The notes under the pieces were generated by a model, which saw only the letters and a list, made by a program, of their open reading frames with translations, was not told where the DNA came from and did no database searches. A stretch of DNA of 64,000 nt from Streptomyces sp. NBC_00223 (lineage in GTDB: Bacteria > Actinomycetota > Actinomycetes > Streptomycetales > Streptomycetaceae): positions 4,587,501-4,651,500 of the forward strand of contig NZ_CP108109.1 in assembly GCF_036199905.1 (NCBI RefSeq), read 5' to 3'. Below are positions 19,043 through 27,473 of this stretch, piece by piece. How positions within the stretch are numbered: position 1 is the first letter of the stretch; each line of letters begins with the position of its first letter. The position numbers were made by a program, and so were the translations under genes.

Positions 19043-19969
19043 GTGATGGTGGCGACGGTGTCCACGAAGGTACGGGCGATGGCGGTACGGCGGCGGCGCG
19101 GCCGTACGGGCCCGCGCCGCCGTACGGTGACGGCCGTCGCCGCGATCGGGCTGGCCTGCGCCACCGCGGCTCTCGCGGGGTGCGGCGGACAGGCCGCGGG
19201 CGACCCCGCGCGCGACGACGCCGGCCGCGCCCGGGTGGACCCGGTCGTCTCGGGGGCGGCCGACGCCCTGGTCCGGGCGGGCAGCTCCCGGGTCACCACG
19301 TCGATGCGGATGGCCAGTGGCGGCACCTGGCTGACCATCACCGGCACCGGCGGCTTCGACTACGCCAGACGCCAGGGCCGGCTGCGGCTGGTCCTGCCCA
19401 AGGACGCGACGGGCACCGAGGAGCACAAGCCGCTCACCGAACTGCTCACGCCGGGCGCGCTGTACATGAAGGACCGCGGCGAGGGCGTACCGGCAGGCAA
19501 GTGGGTGCGGATGGACACCACCCGGCTCCCGGACGGCAATCTGGTCACCGGCGGCGCCACCGAGCCGCTGGCCGCGGCCGAGCTGCTGCGCGGCGCCCAG
19601 GATGTGACCTTCGTCAGTGACGAGACACTGGACGGCGTGAAGGTGCGGCACTTCCGGGGCAGCTGCGACATCGCCCGGGCCGCGGCGGCGACCCCGGCCG
19701 CGGGCCGCGGGCCCCTGGAGGCCGCCGCGAAGGGCTTCCCGGTGACACGGGTGCCGTTCGACGCGTGGCTGGACGCGCGCGGGCGCTTGCGCCGGCTCAC
19801 TCAGCGGTTCACTTTCGACGCGGCGGGTGCGCGACCGGGCTCCCCCGGCCAGGAAGTGACGGTGATTTCCACTACGGATTACGGCGGTTTCGGCACTCCG
19901 GCGCCGGTGACCCTGCCACGACCTGCGGACATCTGGTCCGGAAAGATCGTTTCTGCGCCGAAGCGATAG
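19043..19969 (+). CDS. lipoprotein, LppX/LprG-like
   Basis: 308 aa. Basic N-terminus (RRRRGRTGPRRRT), hydrophobic helix and lipobox LAGC at about residue 47. The 260-residue mature domain begins with a segment about a MRMASGG-type strand and contains GALYMKDRGEGVPAGKWVRMD and FPVTRVPFDAWLDARGRLRRL, the alternating-strand pattern of the LppX/LprAFG lipid-binding family. Probably carries or senses a lipid at the outer membrane face. Two adjacent starts (GTG 19043, ATG 19046) share the AGGGA upstream. Confidence 0.75.
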   Translation: MMVATVSTKVRAMAVRRRRGRTGPRRRTVTAVAAIGLACATAALAGCGGQAAGDPARDDAGRARVDPVVSGAADALVRAGSSRVTTSMRMASGGTWLTITGTGGFDYARRQGRLRLVLPKDATGTEEHKPLTELLTPGALYMKDRGEGVPAGKWVRMDTTRLPDGNLVTGGATEPLAAAELLRGAQDVTFVSDETLDGVKVRHFRGSCDIARAAAATPAAGRGPLEAAAKGFPVTRVPFDAWLDARGRLRRLTQRFTFDAAGARPGSPGQEVTVISTTDYGGFGTPAPVTLPRPADIWSGKIVSAPKR

Positions 19970-20157
19970 GGGCCGCGCCGGATCGGGTCTCGCCGAAATG
20001 GTCCATCCGTGCCATGCGCCGGAGCACGTATGGTCCCTACGCTTGATGACGGCCGTCGCAGGCGTACCGGGACGCGTACGCCTACCAGTCGCAGACCGCG
20101 TCGGCCACGTAGACCCCGTTGACCGCGTGGAGTCGTGAGCGAGGAGGTGATGCGCGC

Positions 20158-20325
20158 ATGGCGCCGTCGCCCGTGATGTCGGTGCAGGACGATCCGGTGG
20201 CTCTCGCCGAGATCGAGCTGTGCGGTGAGCTGATGATCGCCGCGTCCGCCGCCGCGGAGGAGCGGCTGAGCTTCGCCCGGATCGACGAGGTGCTGGAGGT
20301 CGCCCCCGTCGAGGCCGCGAGCTGA
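20158..20325 (+). CDS. conserved-looking 55-aa protein
   Basis: Short acidic protein rich in Ala and Glu (VALAEIELCGELMIAASAAAEERLSFARIDEVLEVA). It looks wholly alpha-helical and contains one Cys. GAGGAGG 10 nt before ATG is a strong ribosome binding site. The pattern of acidic helix with LCGELMIAA is reminiscent of small proteins next to regulators in Streptomyces, but I cannot name a function. It converges on csoR over a shared hairpin. Confidence 0.6.
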   Translation: MAPSPVMSVQDDPVALAEIELCGELMIAASAAAEERLSFARIDEVLEVAPVEAAS

Positions 20326-20326
20326 A

Positions 20327-20352
20327 CCGGGCGGCGCGACCGGGCCGCCCGG
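20327..20352. terminator. bidirectional hairpin
   Basis: CCGGGCGGC (20327-20335) pairs perfectly with GCCGCCCGG (20344-20352) over an 8-nt loop, between the convergent 55-aa gene and csoR. It lacks a T-tract, as is common in actinomycetes. Confidence 0.6.
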
Positions 20353-20356
20353 AAGG

Positions 20357-20683
20357 TCAGGTGCGCAGCAGCCGGGCTATCGCCGCCGTCGCCTCGGCCA
20401 CCTTCTCGTCGATCTCCGGCCCGCCGCCGACGGCGGCCGCGGCCACGCAGTGCCGCAGATGCTCCTCGAGCAGTTGCAGCGCGAAGGACTGGAGGCCCTT
20501 CGTGCTCGCCGAGACCTGGGTGAGGATGTCGATGCAGTAGACGTCCTCCTCGACCATCCGCTGCAGGCCGCGGATCTGTCCCTCGATCCTCCTGAGCCGC
20601 TTCAGATGGGACTCTTTGTCATGGCTGTAGCCATGCGGCCCGTGCGGCTTCACAATCTCCCCCGCGACGCCTTCTGTGGTCAT
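20357..20683 (-). CDS. csoR: CsoR-family copper-sensing repressor
   Basis: 108 aa, all-helical CsoR/RcnR family. The Cu(I)-binding triad is intact with exact family spacing: Cys50, His75, Cys79 (VYCIDIL ... EEHLRHC). The basic helix (HLKRLRRIEGQIRGLQRMVEE) is the family signature. The ATG at 20683 is chosen over longer readings because the 37 extra residues lie across the operator region. A palindrome matching CsoR operators lies 27-45 bp upstream, so autoregulation is likely. No copper pump is adjacent; targets must be elsewhere, or the plus-strand DUF47-Pit operon is also affected. Confidence 0.92.
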   Translation of the reverse strand: MTTEGVAGEIVKPHGPHGYSHDKESHLKRLRRIEGQIRGLQRMVEEDVYCIDILTQVSASTKGLQSFALQLLEEHLRHCVAAAAVGGGPEIDEKVAEATAAIARLLRT

Positions 20684-20709
20684 CCCGCCTGTCCGCCTTT
20701 CTGTCCCCT

Positions 20710-20728
20710 TATACCCCTGATGGGTATA
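20710..20728. promoter_or_regulatory. CsoR operator
   Basis: TATACCCCTGATGGGTATA, a near-perfect dyad with the G/C-tract arms TACCCC/GGGTA characteristic of CsoR sites (established for the family). It sits in the csoR promoter region and also lies about 150 bp before the divergent DUF47-Pit operon. Confidence 0.8.
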
Positions 20729-20875
20729 TCCTACCGAATCGATCATTCGTGCGAGGCATCCCCCGTGAGGGGGGCTTCGTCCGATGGGCGACACTGGATG
20801 ACGCCGGTTAGCCGTGGCCGGATGATGCGCCTAGCATCAACGAGACCGAATCCGATGCACACTGAGGACCCCAAC

Positions 20876-21496
20876 GTGCGCTTTCGTCTGACCCCCAGGG
20901 AGACGAGCTTCTACGACATGTTCGCCGCGTCCGCGGACAACATCGTCACCGGTTCGAAGCTCCTCATGGAACTGCTCGGGGCCGATTCGGCTACCCGGAG
21001 CGAGATCGCCGAAAGGATGCGGGCGGCGGAGCACGCCGGGGACGACGCGACACACGCGATCTTCCACCAGCTCAACTCCTCCTTCATCACCCCCTTCGAC
21101 CGCGAGGACATCTACACGCTGGCGGGTTCGCTCGACGACATCATGGACTACATGGAAGAGGCCGTTGACCTGGTCGTCCTCTACAAGGTGGAGGAGCTTC
21201 CCAAGGGTGTCGAGCAGCAGGTCGAGGTGCTGTCGCGGGCCGCGGAGCTGACCGCGGAGGCGATGCCCAATCTGCGCACGATGGCCAACCTGACGGAGTA
21301 CTGGATCGAGATCAACCGGCTGGAGAACCAGGCGGACCAGATCCACCGCAAGCTGCTGGCCCATCTGTTCAACGGCAAGTACGACGCCATCGAGGTGCTC
21401 AAGCTCAAGCAGATCGTGGACGTACTGGAAGAGGCGGCGGACGCTTTCGAGCACGTGGCGAACACGGTGGAGACCATCGCGGTCAAGGAGTCCTGA
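20876..21496 (+). CDS. DUF47 / PhoU-like Pit accessory protein
   Basis: 206 aa, a four-helix PhoU-like protein of the DUF47 family, which sits with Pit transporters in many bacteria. Begins RFRLTPRETSFYDMF; Asp/Glu-rich motifs (EHAGDDATHAI, NRLENQADQIHRKLLAHLF) fit the metal-binding E/DxxxD pattern of PhoU. The GTG at 20876 has GAGG 7-8 nt upstream; the long in-frame extension would cross csoR. Its stop lies 5 bp before the Pit start, so they form an operon, and the product probably controls phosphate uptake through Pit. Confidence 0.88.
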   Translation: MRFRLTPRETSFYDMFAASADNIVTGSKLLMELLGADSATRSEIAERMRAAEHAGDDATHAIFHQLNSSFITPFDREDIYTLAGSLDDIMDYMEEAVDLVVLYKVEELPKGVEQQVEVLSRAAELTAEAMPNLRTMANLTEYWIEINRLENQADQIHRKLLAHLFNGKYDAIEVLKLKQIVDVLEEAADAFEHVANTVETIAVKES

Positions 21497-21501
21497 CCTA
21501 C

Positions 21502-22497
21502 GTGGACACCTTCGTTCTGATCGTGACCATCGCGGTCGCGCTCTTCTTCACGTACACCAACGGTTTCCACGACTCCGCCAACGCCATCGCCACCTCGGTC
21601 TCCACCCGGGCGCTCACCCCCAAGGCGGCGCTGTCGATGGCCGCCGTGATGAACATGGCCGGCGCCTTCCTGGGCAGCGGGGTGGCGCACACCGTGAGCG
21701 AGGGCCTGATCTCGACACCGCACGGCCGGTCGGGCATGGGGGTCCTCTTCGCGGCGCTCGTCGGTGCGATTGTCTGGAATTTGGTCACTTGGTACTTCGG
21801 TCTACCGTCGAGTTCCAGCCACGCCCTGTTCGGCGGTCTGGTCGGCGCGGCACTGGCCGGCGGGGTCAAGGTCCACTGGTCCGGGGTGGTCGACAAGGTC
21901 GTCATCCCGATGTTCGCCTCGCCGCTGATCGGCATCGTCGTCGGCTACGGGGTCATGCTGGCGATTCTGTGGTTCTTCCGCAGGTCCAACCCGCACAAGG
22001 TGAAGCGCGGCTTCCGGATAGCGCAGACCGTGTCGGCGGCGTCGATGGCGCTCGGACACGGCCTCCAGGACGCCCAGAAGGCGATGGGCATCGTGCTGAT
22101 GGCGCTCACCATCCACGGCTCGACCACCGGGTCGGGCATCCCGATCTGGGTGAAGGTCGTCTGCGCGCTGATGCTGTCCCTGGGGACGTACGCGGGCGGC
22201 TGGCGGATCATGCGGACGCTCGGCCGGCGGATCATCGAGGTGGACCCGCCGCAGGGGTTCGCGGCGGAGATCACGGCGTCGTCGATCCTCTACACCACGG
22301 CGTACGTGTTCCAGGCGCCGGTGTCCACGACGCATGTGATGACCTCGGCGATCATGGGTGTCGGGGCGACGAAGCGGGTCAAGGCGGTGCGGTGGGGGGT
22401 GGCCAAGAACATCGTCGCGGGGTGGTTCATCACGATGCCCGCTGCCGCGGTGGTGGCGGCCGTCAGCTACTACATCGTGCGGCTCGCGTTCGGCTGA
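21502..22497 (+). CDS. low-affinity inorganic phosphate transporter (Pit family)
   Basis: 331-aa inner-membrane permease with about ten helices. The duplicated PiT signature is clear: FTYTNGFHDSANAIATSVSTRAL near the start and SMALGHGLQDAQKAMGIV midway; the SSSSHALFGG and STTHVMTSAIMG repeats are also present. It imports metal-phosphate with protons. The GTG start at 21502 has AAGGAG 11 nt upstream, overlapping the end of the DUF47 gene. Convergent with the high-affinity pst operon, so two phosphate uptake systems lie tail to tail. Confidence 0.95.
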   Translation: MDTFVLIVTIAVALFFTYTNGFHDSANAIATSVSTRALTPKAALSMAAVMNMAGAFLGSGVAHTVSEGLISTPHGRSGMGVLFAALVGAIVWNLVTWYFGLPSSSSHALFGGLVGAALAGGVKVHWSGVVDKVVIPMFASPLIGIVVGYGVMLAILWFFRRSNPHKVKRGFRIAQTVSAASMALGHGLQDAQKAMGIVLMALTIHGSTTGSGIPIWVKVVCALMLSLGTYAGGWRIMRTLGRRIIEVDPPQGFAAEITASSILYTTAYVFQAPVSTTHVMTSAIMGVGATKRVKAVRWGVAKNIVAGWFITMPAAAVVAAVSYYIVRLAFG

Positions 22498-22536
22498 CCC
22501 CCGGGGCTCCGCCCCGGACCCCGGGCCTCAAACGCC

Positions 22537-22655
22537 GGCCGGGCTGAATTGGCAGCGCGCCTGGCCCTGCGCTTGGACACGGCCGGGCTGAAATTGGCAG
22601 CGCGTCCGGCCCTGGGCCTGGACACGGCCGGGCTGAATTGGCAGCGCGTCCGGCT
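22537..22655. repeat. 44-bp direct repeat, 2.7 copies
   Basis: Units begin GGCCGGGCTGAATTGGCAGC at 22537, 22581 (one extra A) and 22626 (partial). Each carries a downstream GGCCCTG..CTTGGACAC or GGCCTGGACAC part. It lies in the 246-bp gap between pit and pstB, with a small GC hairpin (GGGGCTCCGCCCC) before it. No ORF is supported. It may be an intergenic amplification. Confidence 0.8.
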
Positions 22656-22668
22656 CTGTGGAAGTCAC

Positions 22669-22698
22669 GGCCCCGGCCCCCCTGGAGGGGCCGGGGCC
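22669..22698. terminator. bidirectional terminator
   Basis: Perfect 12-bp stem (GGCCCCGGCCCC, 22669-22680, with GGGGCCGGGGCC, 22687-22698) and a 6-nt loop, placed between the convergent pit and pst operons. Confidence 0.75.
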
Positions 22699-22743
22699 TT
22701 CGCCCTGCGGTGGCACCGCCATGCAGCACCGCACGGCGGTCTG

Positions 22744-23520
22744 TCATCCGAAGCGGCCGGAGATGTAATCCTCGGTGGCCTGCACGGACGGGTTCGCGAA
22801 GATGCGCTCGGTGTCGTCGATCTCGATGAGCTTGCCGGGCTTGCCGACCGCCGCCAGGTTGAAGAAGGCGGTACGGTCCGACACGCGCGCGGCCTGCTGC
22901 ATGTTGTGGGTGACGATCACGATGGTGAACCGGGTCTTCAGCTCGCCGATCAGGTCCTCGATCGCGAGCGTGGAGATCGGGTCCAGCGCGGAGCACGGCT
23001 CGTCCATCAGCAGCACCTGCGGCTCGACCGCGATCGCGCGGGCGATGCACAGCCGCTGCTGCTGACCGCCGGACAGGCCCGAGCCGGGCTTGTTGAGGCG
23101 GTCCTTGACCTCGTTCCAGAGGTTGGCGCCCTTGAGGGACTTCTCGACGATCACGTCGAGTTCGCTCTTCCTGCGCACACCGTTGAGCCGCAGGCCGGCC
23201 GCCACGTTGTCGTAGATCGACATGGTGGGGAACGGGTTCGGCCGCTGGAAGACCATGCCGACCGTACGGCGGACGGTCACCGGGTCGACCCCGGAGCCGT
23301 ACAGGTTCTCGTCGTCGAGCAGTACCTTGCCCTCGACCCGGCCGCCGGGGGTGACCTCGTGCATCCGGTTCAGGGTGCGCAGGAAGGTGGACTTGCCGCA
23401 GCCGGAGGGGCCGATGAAGGCGGTCACCGAGCGGGGTTCGACGGTCATCGAGATGTCGTCGATCGCTTTGTGGTCGCCGTAGAAGGCGGACAGGCCGCTG
23501 ACGTCTATTCGCTTGGCCAT
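22744..23520 (-). CDS. pstB: phosphate ABC transporter ATP-binding protein
   Basis: 258-aa ABC ATPase. Walker A GPSGCGKST at 37-45, the PstB-typical FQRPNPFPTMSIYDNV stretch, signature LSGGQQQR, Walker B VLLMDEPCSALDP and the switch THNMQQAARVSD. It supplies energy to the PstCA permease. ATG 23520 (MAKRIDV) is preferred to an upstream GTG at 23529. Last gene of pstSCAB; 31 bp after pstA. Confidence 0.97.
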   Translation of the reverse strand: MAKRIDVSGLSAFYGDHKAIDDISMTVEPRSVTAFIGPSGCGKSTFLRTLNRMHEVTPGGRVEGKVLLDDENLYGSGVDPVTVRRTVGMVFQRPNPFPTMSIYDNVAAGLRLNGVRRKSELDVIVEKSLKGANLWNEVKDRLNKPGSGLSGGQQQRLCIARAIAVEPQVLLMDEPCSALDPISTLAIEDLIGELKTRFTIVIVTHNMQQAARVSDRTAFFNLAAVGKPGKLIEIDDTERIFANPSVQATEDYISGRFG

Positions 23521-23551
23521 GGGGATCACTTCTCTTCTGCTGACGGCCTCG

Positions 23552-24628
23552 TCAGCGGCTCGACTTGGGCGCCTTCCAGCGGGCGATGCCGCGGGCCGCG
23601 AGGTTGAGGATCATCACGAAGGCGATCAGGACCAGGGCCGCGCCCCAGGCGCGGTCGAACGAAGCGCTGTTGCCGTCGCCGTACTGCTGGTAGATGTAGA
23701 ACGGCAGCGACGACTGCGGGTCCTTGAAGGGGTTCGTGTTGATCTTGGGGCTGCCGAAGACCAGCAGCGCGATCGGCGCGGTCTCGCCCGCGATGCGGGA
23801 GACGGCGAGCATCACACCGGTGGTGATGCCGCCGATCGCGGTGGGGACGACCACCTTGAGGATCGTGCGCCACTTCGGGATGCCCAGGGCCAGGGAGGCT
23901 TCGCGCAGCTCGTTGGGGACGAGCTTGAGCATTTCCTCGGTGGAGCGGACCACGACCGGCAGCATCAGGATCGCCAGGGCGAGCGCGCCGGCGATGCCCG
24001 AGCGCGGGGCCGCGTCGGTGAGCACGAACCAGACCGACAGGATGAACAGACCGGCCACGATCGACGGGACGCCGGTCATGACGTCGACGAAGAAGGTGAC
24101 CGCCTTGGCCAGCGGGCCCCGGCCGTACTCGACCAGGTAGATCGCGGTGAGGATGCCCAGCGGCGCGGCGATCAGGGTGGCGATGCCGACCTGTTCCAGG
24201 GTGCCGATGATGGCGTGGTAGACGCCGCCGCCGGGCTGGATGGTCAGCACGTTGTTCATCGAGTGGGTGAGGAAGGTGCCGTCGATGACCTTCGCGCCCT
24301 TGCCGACCGTGGTCTCGATCAGCGAGTAGAGCGGCACGACGGCGAGGATGAAGCTGGACCAGACGAGGCTGGTGGCCACCCGGTCCTTGGCCTGACGGCG
24401 GCCCTCGACCCGGGCGGTGATCACGTACGAGCCGCCGACGAAGAGCGCGAGGGCGATCAGGCCCCACTGGATGTGGCTGTCGAGGCCGGCGCCCGCGCCG
24501 ATGGCGGCGGCCGCCACGATCGAGCCCCCGGCGACGGCCGGCGAGGTCCAGCGCGGCAGCCTGCGGGTGGCCAGCAGCGGGAGGGCCGGGGCGGCGGAGG
24601 GCGCCGCGTCCATCACGGTGTCGGTCAT
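23552..24628 (-). CDS. pstA: phosphate ABC transporter permease PstA
   Basis: 358-aa membrane permease. An N-terminal extension of about 35 residues precedes eight predicted helices and the binding-protein-dependent permease motif (EASLALGIPKWRTILKVVVP). Conserved PstA features LTHSMNNVLTIQPGGGVYHAIIGT and GVPSIVAGL are visible. The ATG overlaps the pstC stop as ATGA, so the two subunits are translationally coupled. Longer N-terminus than E. coli PstA, as usual in actinomycetes. Confidence 0.96.
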   Translation of the reverse strand: MTDTVMDAAPSAAPALPLLATRRLPRWTSPAVAGGSIVAAAAIGAGAGLDSHIQWGLIALALFVGGSYVITARVEGRRQAKDRVATSLVWSSFILAVVPLYSLIETTVGKGAKVIDGTFLTHSMNNVLTIQPGGGVYHAIIGTLEQVGIATLIAAPLGILTAIYLVEYGRGPLAKAVTFFVDVMTGVPSIVAGLFILSVWFVLTDAAPRSGIAGALALAILMLPVVVRSTEEMLKLVPNELREASLALGIPKWRTILKVVVPTAIGGITTGVMLAVSRIAGETAPIALLVFGSPKINTNPFKDPQSSLPFYIYQQYGDGNSASFDRAWGAALVLIAFVMILNLAARGIARWKAPKSSR

Positions 24629-25605
24629 GCGTCGGCCCCCGAGTACTCCTTGCGGCGGGCGATGATCAGCCGGGCGGCGCCGTTGACCAGCAGGGTGATG
24701 AAGAAGAGCACCAGGCCGGAGGCGATCAGCGCGTCACGGCCGAATTCGTCGGCCTCGCCGAATTTCGCGACGATGTTCTGCGAGAAGGTGCCGCCCAGCG
24801 GGTCCAGGATGTGCGCGGACAGCTGCGGCGAGGCGGACAGCACGGTGGCCACCGCCATCGTCTCGCCGAGCGCGCGGCCCAGGCCCAGCATGGAGGCGCT
24901 GATGATGCCGGAGCGGGCGAAGGGCAGCACCGACAGCCGGATCACCTCCCAGCGGGTCGCGCCGAGCGCGATCGCGGCCTCCTCGTGCATCCGGGGCACC
25001 TGCCGGATCACCTCGCGGCTCACATTCGTGATGATCGGCAGGACCATGATCGCCAGCAGGATGCCGACGGTGAACAGCGAGCGGGCCGCGGAGTTCGGGT
25101 CCTCCTTGTGGAAGATCACCGTCCAGCCGAAGTAGGTGCTGAGCCACAGATTGAGGCCCTGGAGGTGCGGTACGAGGAAGAGCGCGCCCCACAGGCCGTA
25201 GATGATGCTGGGCACGGCGGCGAGCAGGTCGATCACGTACGCGACGGGGCCGCCGAGGCGGCGCGGGGCGTAGTGGGTGATGAACAGGGCGATGCCGACC
25301 GCGATCGGGACCGCGATGGCCATCGCGATGATCGAGCTGACGACCGTGCCGTACGCCAGGACCGCGACACCGAAGACCGGTGGGTTCAGACTGGCGTTCC
25401 ACTCGAAGGTGGTCAGGAAGTTGCCGTGGTCCTTGGAGATCGCGCTGACCGCGCGGACGGTGAGGAAGACCGCGATGGCGGCCATGACCACGAGGAGGAG
25501 GATGCCCGAGCCACGGGAAAGACCGGAGAAGATCCGGTCGCCCGGCCGGGTCACGGTCCGTGCCCGGTCCGGTGGTGCGGTGGGGGGTGGTGCGGTGGTT
25601 GTCAT
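24625..25605 (-). CDS. pstC: phosphate ABC transporter permease PstC
   Basis: 326-aa permease with six helices. The motif EEAAIALGATRWEVIRLSVLP contacts PstB. PstC-typical LAAVPSIIYGLWG and LGRALGETMAVATVL are present. ATG 25605 with GGAGAAATCTC upstream is taken as the start; an 18-residue longer reading has none. It is 108 bp after pstS; that spacer includes a GC-rich hairpin (GGTCCCGCGGC.. with ..GGGCCGCGGGACCCC near 25668-25705) that may reduce read-through so PstS is made in excess. Confidence 0.96.
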   Translation of the reverse strand: MTTTAPPPTAPPDRARTVTRPGDRIFSGLSRGSGILLLVVMAAIAVFLTVRAVSAISKDHGNFLTTFEWNASLNPPVFGVAVLAYGTVVSSIIAMAIAVPIAVGIALFITHYAPRRLGGPVAYVIDLLAAVPSIIYGLWGALFLVPHLQGLNLWLSTYFGWTVIFHKEDPNSAARSLFTVGILLAIMVLPIITNVSREVIRQVPRMHEEAAIALGATRWEVIRLSVLPFARSGIISASMLGLGRALGETMAVATVLSASPQLSAHILDPLGGTFSQNIVAKFGEADEFGRDALIASGLVLFFITLLVNGAARLIIARRKEYSGADA

Positions 25606-25665
25606 GAGATTTCTCCGGTCTGGGGTGGGGGAGCCCCGGCTCCCCCGGCGGCGGTGCACCGGATG

Positions 25666-25706
25666 TGCGGGGGTCCCGCGGCCCTCTCCCGGGCCGCGGG
25701 ACCCCC
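25666..25706 (-). terminator. pstS-pstC attenuating hairpin
   Basis: On the plus strand GGGGGTCCCGCGGCCC (25670-25685) faces GGGCCGCGGGACCCCC (25691-25706): a 16-bp perfect inverted repeat around a TCTCC loop, right after the pstS stop. Its position fits partial termination that keeps the binding protein more abundant than the permease. Confidence 0.7.
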
Positions 25707-25713
25707 GCTTCGA

Positions 25714-26880
25714 TCAGGACAGGGCGGAGACGGTGGCCCGGACCTTCGTGGCGATCTCGGTCGGCAGCGGCGCGTAGCCCGCGGCCGTGAGCTGGGACTG
25801 GCCGTCCTCGCTCGCGATGTAGTTCAGGAAGGACTTGGTCAGCGGCAGGGTGTCGGCCTTGTTGCCCTTGTCGCAGGCGATCTCGTACGTCACCAGGACG
25901 ATCGGGTACGCGTTGTCCGCCTTGGTGACGTACGCGCCGCTCAGGTCGAGCGAGAGGTCGGCGCCGGTGCCGACGACCTTCGCGGAGGCGATGCCCGCGG
26001 AGGCGTTGTCGGAGGTGGCCTCGACCGGCTGCGCCGCACCCGTCGCGATCTTGACGGTGCTGATGTCGCTCGCGGAGGCGTAGGACAGCTCGAAGTAGCC
26101 GATGGAGCCGGAGGTCTGCTTGACCAGGCCGGCCACGCCCGCGGACTTGGCGGCGGCCTGGCCGCCCTTGCCCGCCCACGCCTTGGCGTGCTCGTACGGC
26201 CAGTCGGCCGGGGCGGCGCCCTTGAGGTACTTGGTCAGGTTGTCCGTGGTGCCGGACTCGTCCTGGCGGTGGACCGACTGGATCTTGGTGCTGGGCAGCT
26301 TGGCGCCCGGGTTGAGCTTCTTGATCGCGGCGTCGTTCCAGGTGGTGATCTTCGAGTTGAAGATCTTCGCCAGGGTGGGCGCGTCCAGGACGAGGTTGTC
26401 GACGCCCGGGAGGTTGTAGCCGATCGCGATCGGGCCGCCGACCATCGGGATGCTGATGCCCTGGCCGTTGGTGCAGACCTTCTGGGAGGCGGTGACCTCT
26501 TCGGGCTTCAGCGGGGAGTCGGAGCCGGCGAAGGCGTCCGTGCCCTGGTTGAAGTCGACGATGCCCTCACCGGAGGACGACGTCTTGTAGTTGATCGTGG
26601 CACCGGCGCACGCCTCCTGGTAGTTCTTCACCCAGGACTCGATGGCGTTCTGCTGGGCGGAGGAGCCGGAGGCCAGTATCTGGCCCTTCTCACAGGAGAT
26701 GCCGGAAGCGTTGGTGTCGGTGCTGCCCGTGCTGGACTGGGCGCTGCTGCCGCTGGCGCTCGGGGTGGCGTTGCTGTCGCTGTTGTCGTCCGAACCGCAG
26801 GCGGTCAGGACCAGCGCGCCGGTAATCGCGACCGCGCCGACGGTCAGGGCCCGCAGCCCGCTCTTACGCTGAAGCTTCAC
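25714..26880 (-). CDS. pstS: phosphate-binding lipoprotein
   Basis: 388-aa extracellular phosphate-binding protein. Lipobox LTAC with Cys28, then a Ser/Thr/Asn linker and the PstS fold: LASGSSAQQNAIESWVKNYQ, SSSGEGIVDFNQGTDAFAGSD and HRQDESGTTDNLTKYL, which include the Ser/Thr/Asp/Arg residues that hold phosphate. GTG start with AGGA upstream. First gene of pstSCAB, under a PHO box about 117 bp upstream. Confidence 0.97.
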   Translation of the reverse strand: MKLQRKSGLRALTVGAVAITGALVLTACGSDDNSDSNATPSASGSSAQSSTGSTDTNASGISCEKGQILASGSSAQQNAIESWVKNYQEACAGATINYKTSSSGEGIVDFNQGTDAFAGSDSPLKPEEVTASQKVCTNGQGISIPMVGGPIAIGYNLPGVDNLVLDAPTLAKIFNSKITTWNDAAIKKLNPGAKLPSTKIQSVHRQDESGTTDNLTKYLKGAAPADWPYEHAKAWAGKGGQAAAKSAGVAGLVKQTSGSIGYFELSYASASDISTVKIATGAAQPVEATSDNASAGIASAKVVGTGADLSLDLSGAYVTKADNAYPIVLVTYEIACDKGNKADTLPLTKSFLNYIASEDGQSQLTAAGYAPLPTEIATKVRATVSALS

Positions 26881-26996
26881 CTTCGTGTGTTCCTTCCGAT
26901 TGCCCGCCGTGGTTCGGCGAACGAGACGCTCGGCGGCGTGATGCGCGCCGGTAAGGCCGAAATTAGGCAGATGAGATGAAGGGCCCGGCGGGGCGG

Positions 26997-27014
26997 GGTG
27001 AACGAGGGGTGAAC
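26997..27014 (-). promoter_or_regulatory. PHO box upstream of pstS
   Basis: Two identical 7-mers, GTTCACC on the minus strand (GGTGAAC at 26997-27003 and 27008-27014), spaced at 11 bp. This is the PhoP direct-repeat signature (GTTCACC direct-repeat units) known from Streptomyces pst promoters. PhoR-PhoP activation of pstSCAB under phosphate starvation is therefore expected. Confidence 0.88.
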
Positions 27015-27089
27015 CTCCCCCGTCGGTGTGGTGTCGCCTGCGGCGGGCTGCGCTTTGGCTGGTGTCCTGCGGACGATTTCAGCGGGTTC

Positions 27090-27470
27090 GGCGGGTTGGG
27101 CACCGCCGGGCTGCGCCGTTCCGCGTCCCGCCGCGGCGGCGGGGAAGGGATTGCGGCTCGGTCCGCAGCCTGGGCTCCGGAGGCCGGGGGCCTTGCGCCT
27201 GGCGGCGGGCACTGTCCTGCGGACAGCTTCGGCGGGTTGGCACCGCCGGGCTGCGCCGTTCCGCGTCCCGCCGCGGCGGCGGGAAGAATTTGCGGGTCAC
27301 CGCGCCGTGCATCGGTGTCGGCGGGTTGGCACCGCCGGGGTGCGTTGTTTCGCGTTCCGGCGCGGGGGCGGGAAGAATTTGCGGGTCACCGCGCAGGGCC
27401 CAGGTGTCGGCGGGTTGGGCACCGCCGGGCTGCGTCGTCCCGCGTCCCGCCGCGGCGGCGGGGGAAGGGG
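27090..27470. repeat. GC-rich interspersed repeat, four copies
   Basis: Four copies of a roughly 58-bp element start at 27090, 27231, 27320 and 27409. Each begins GGCGGGTTGG(G)CACCGCCG and most contain the palindrome CCGCCGCGGCGG; the third is the most diverged. Copies two and three continue with GAAGAATTTGCGGGTCACCGCG. They fill the 459-bp gap between the PHO box and the NUDIX gene. No coding region is supported here. The hairpins could end transcription from the NUDIX side. Confidence 0.85.
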
Positions 27471-27473
27471 TCG

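Noticed and set aside
20029..20112. 27-codon Arg-rich ORF upstream of the 55-aa gene
   Set aside because: Composition (RRRRTGTRTPTSRRPRRPR) and lack of a ribosome site argue against translation.
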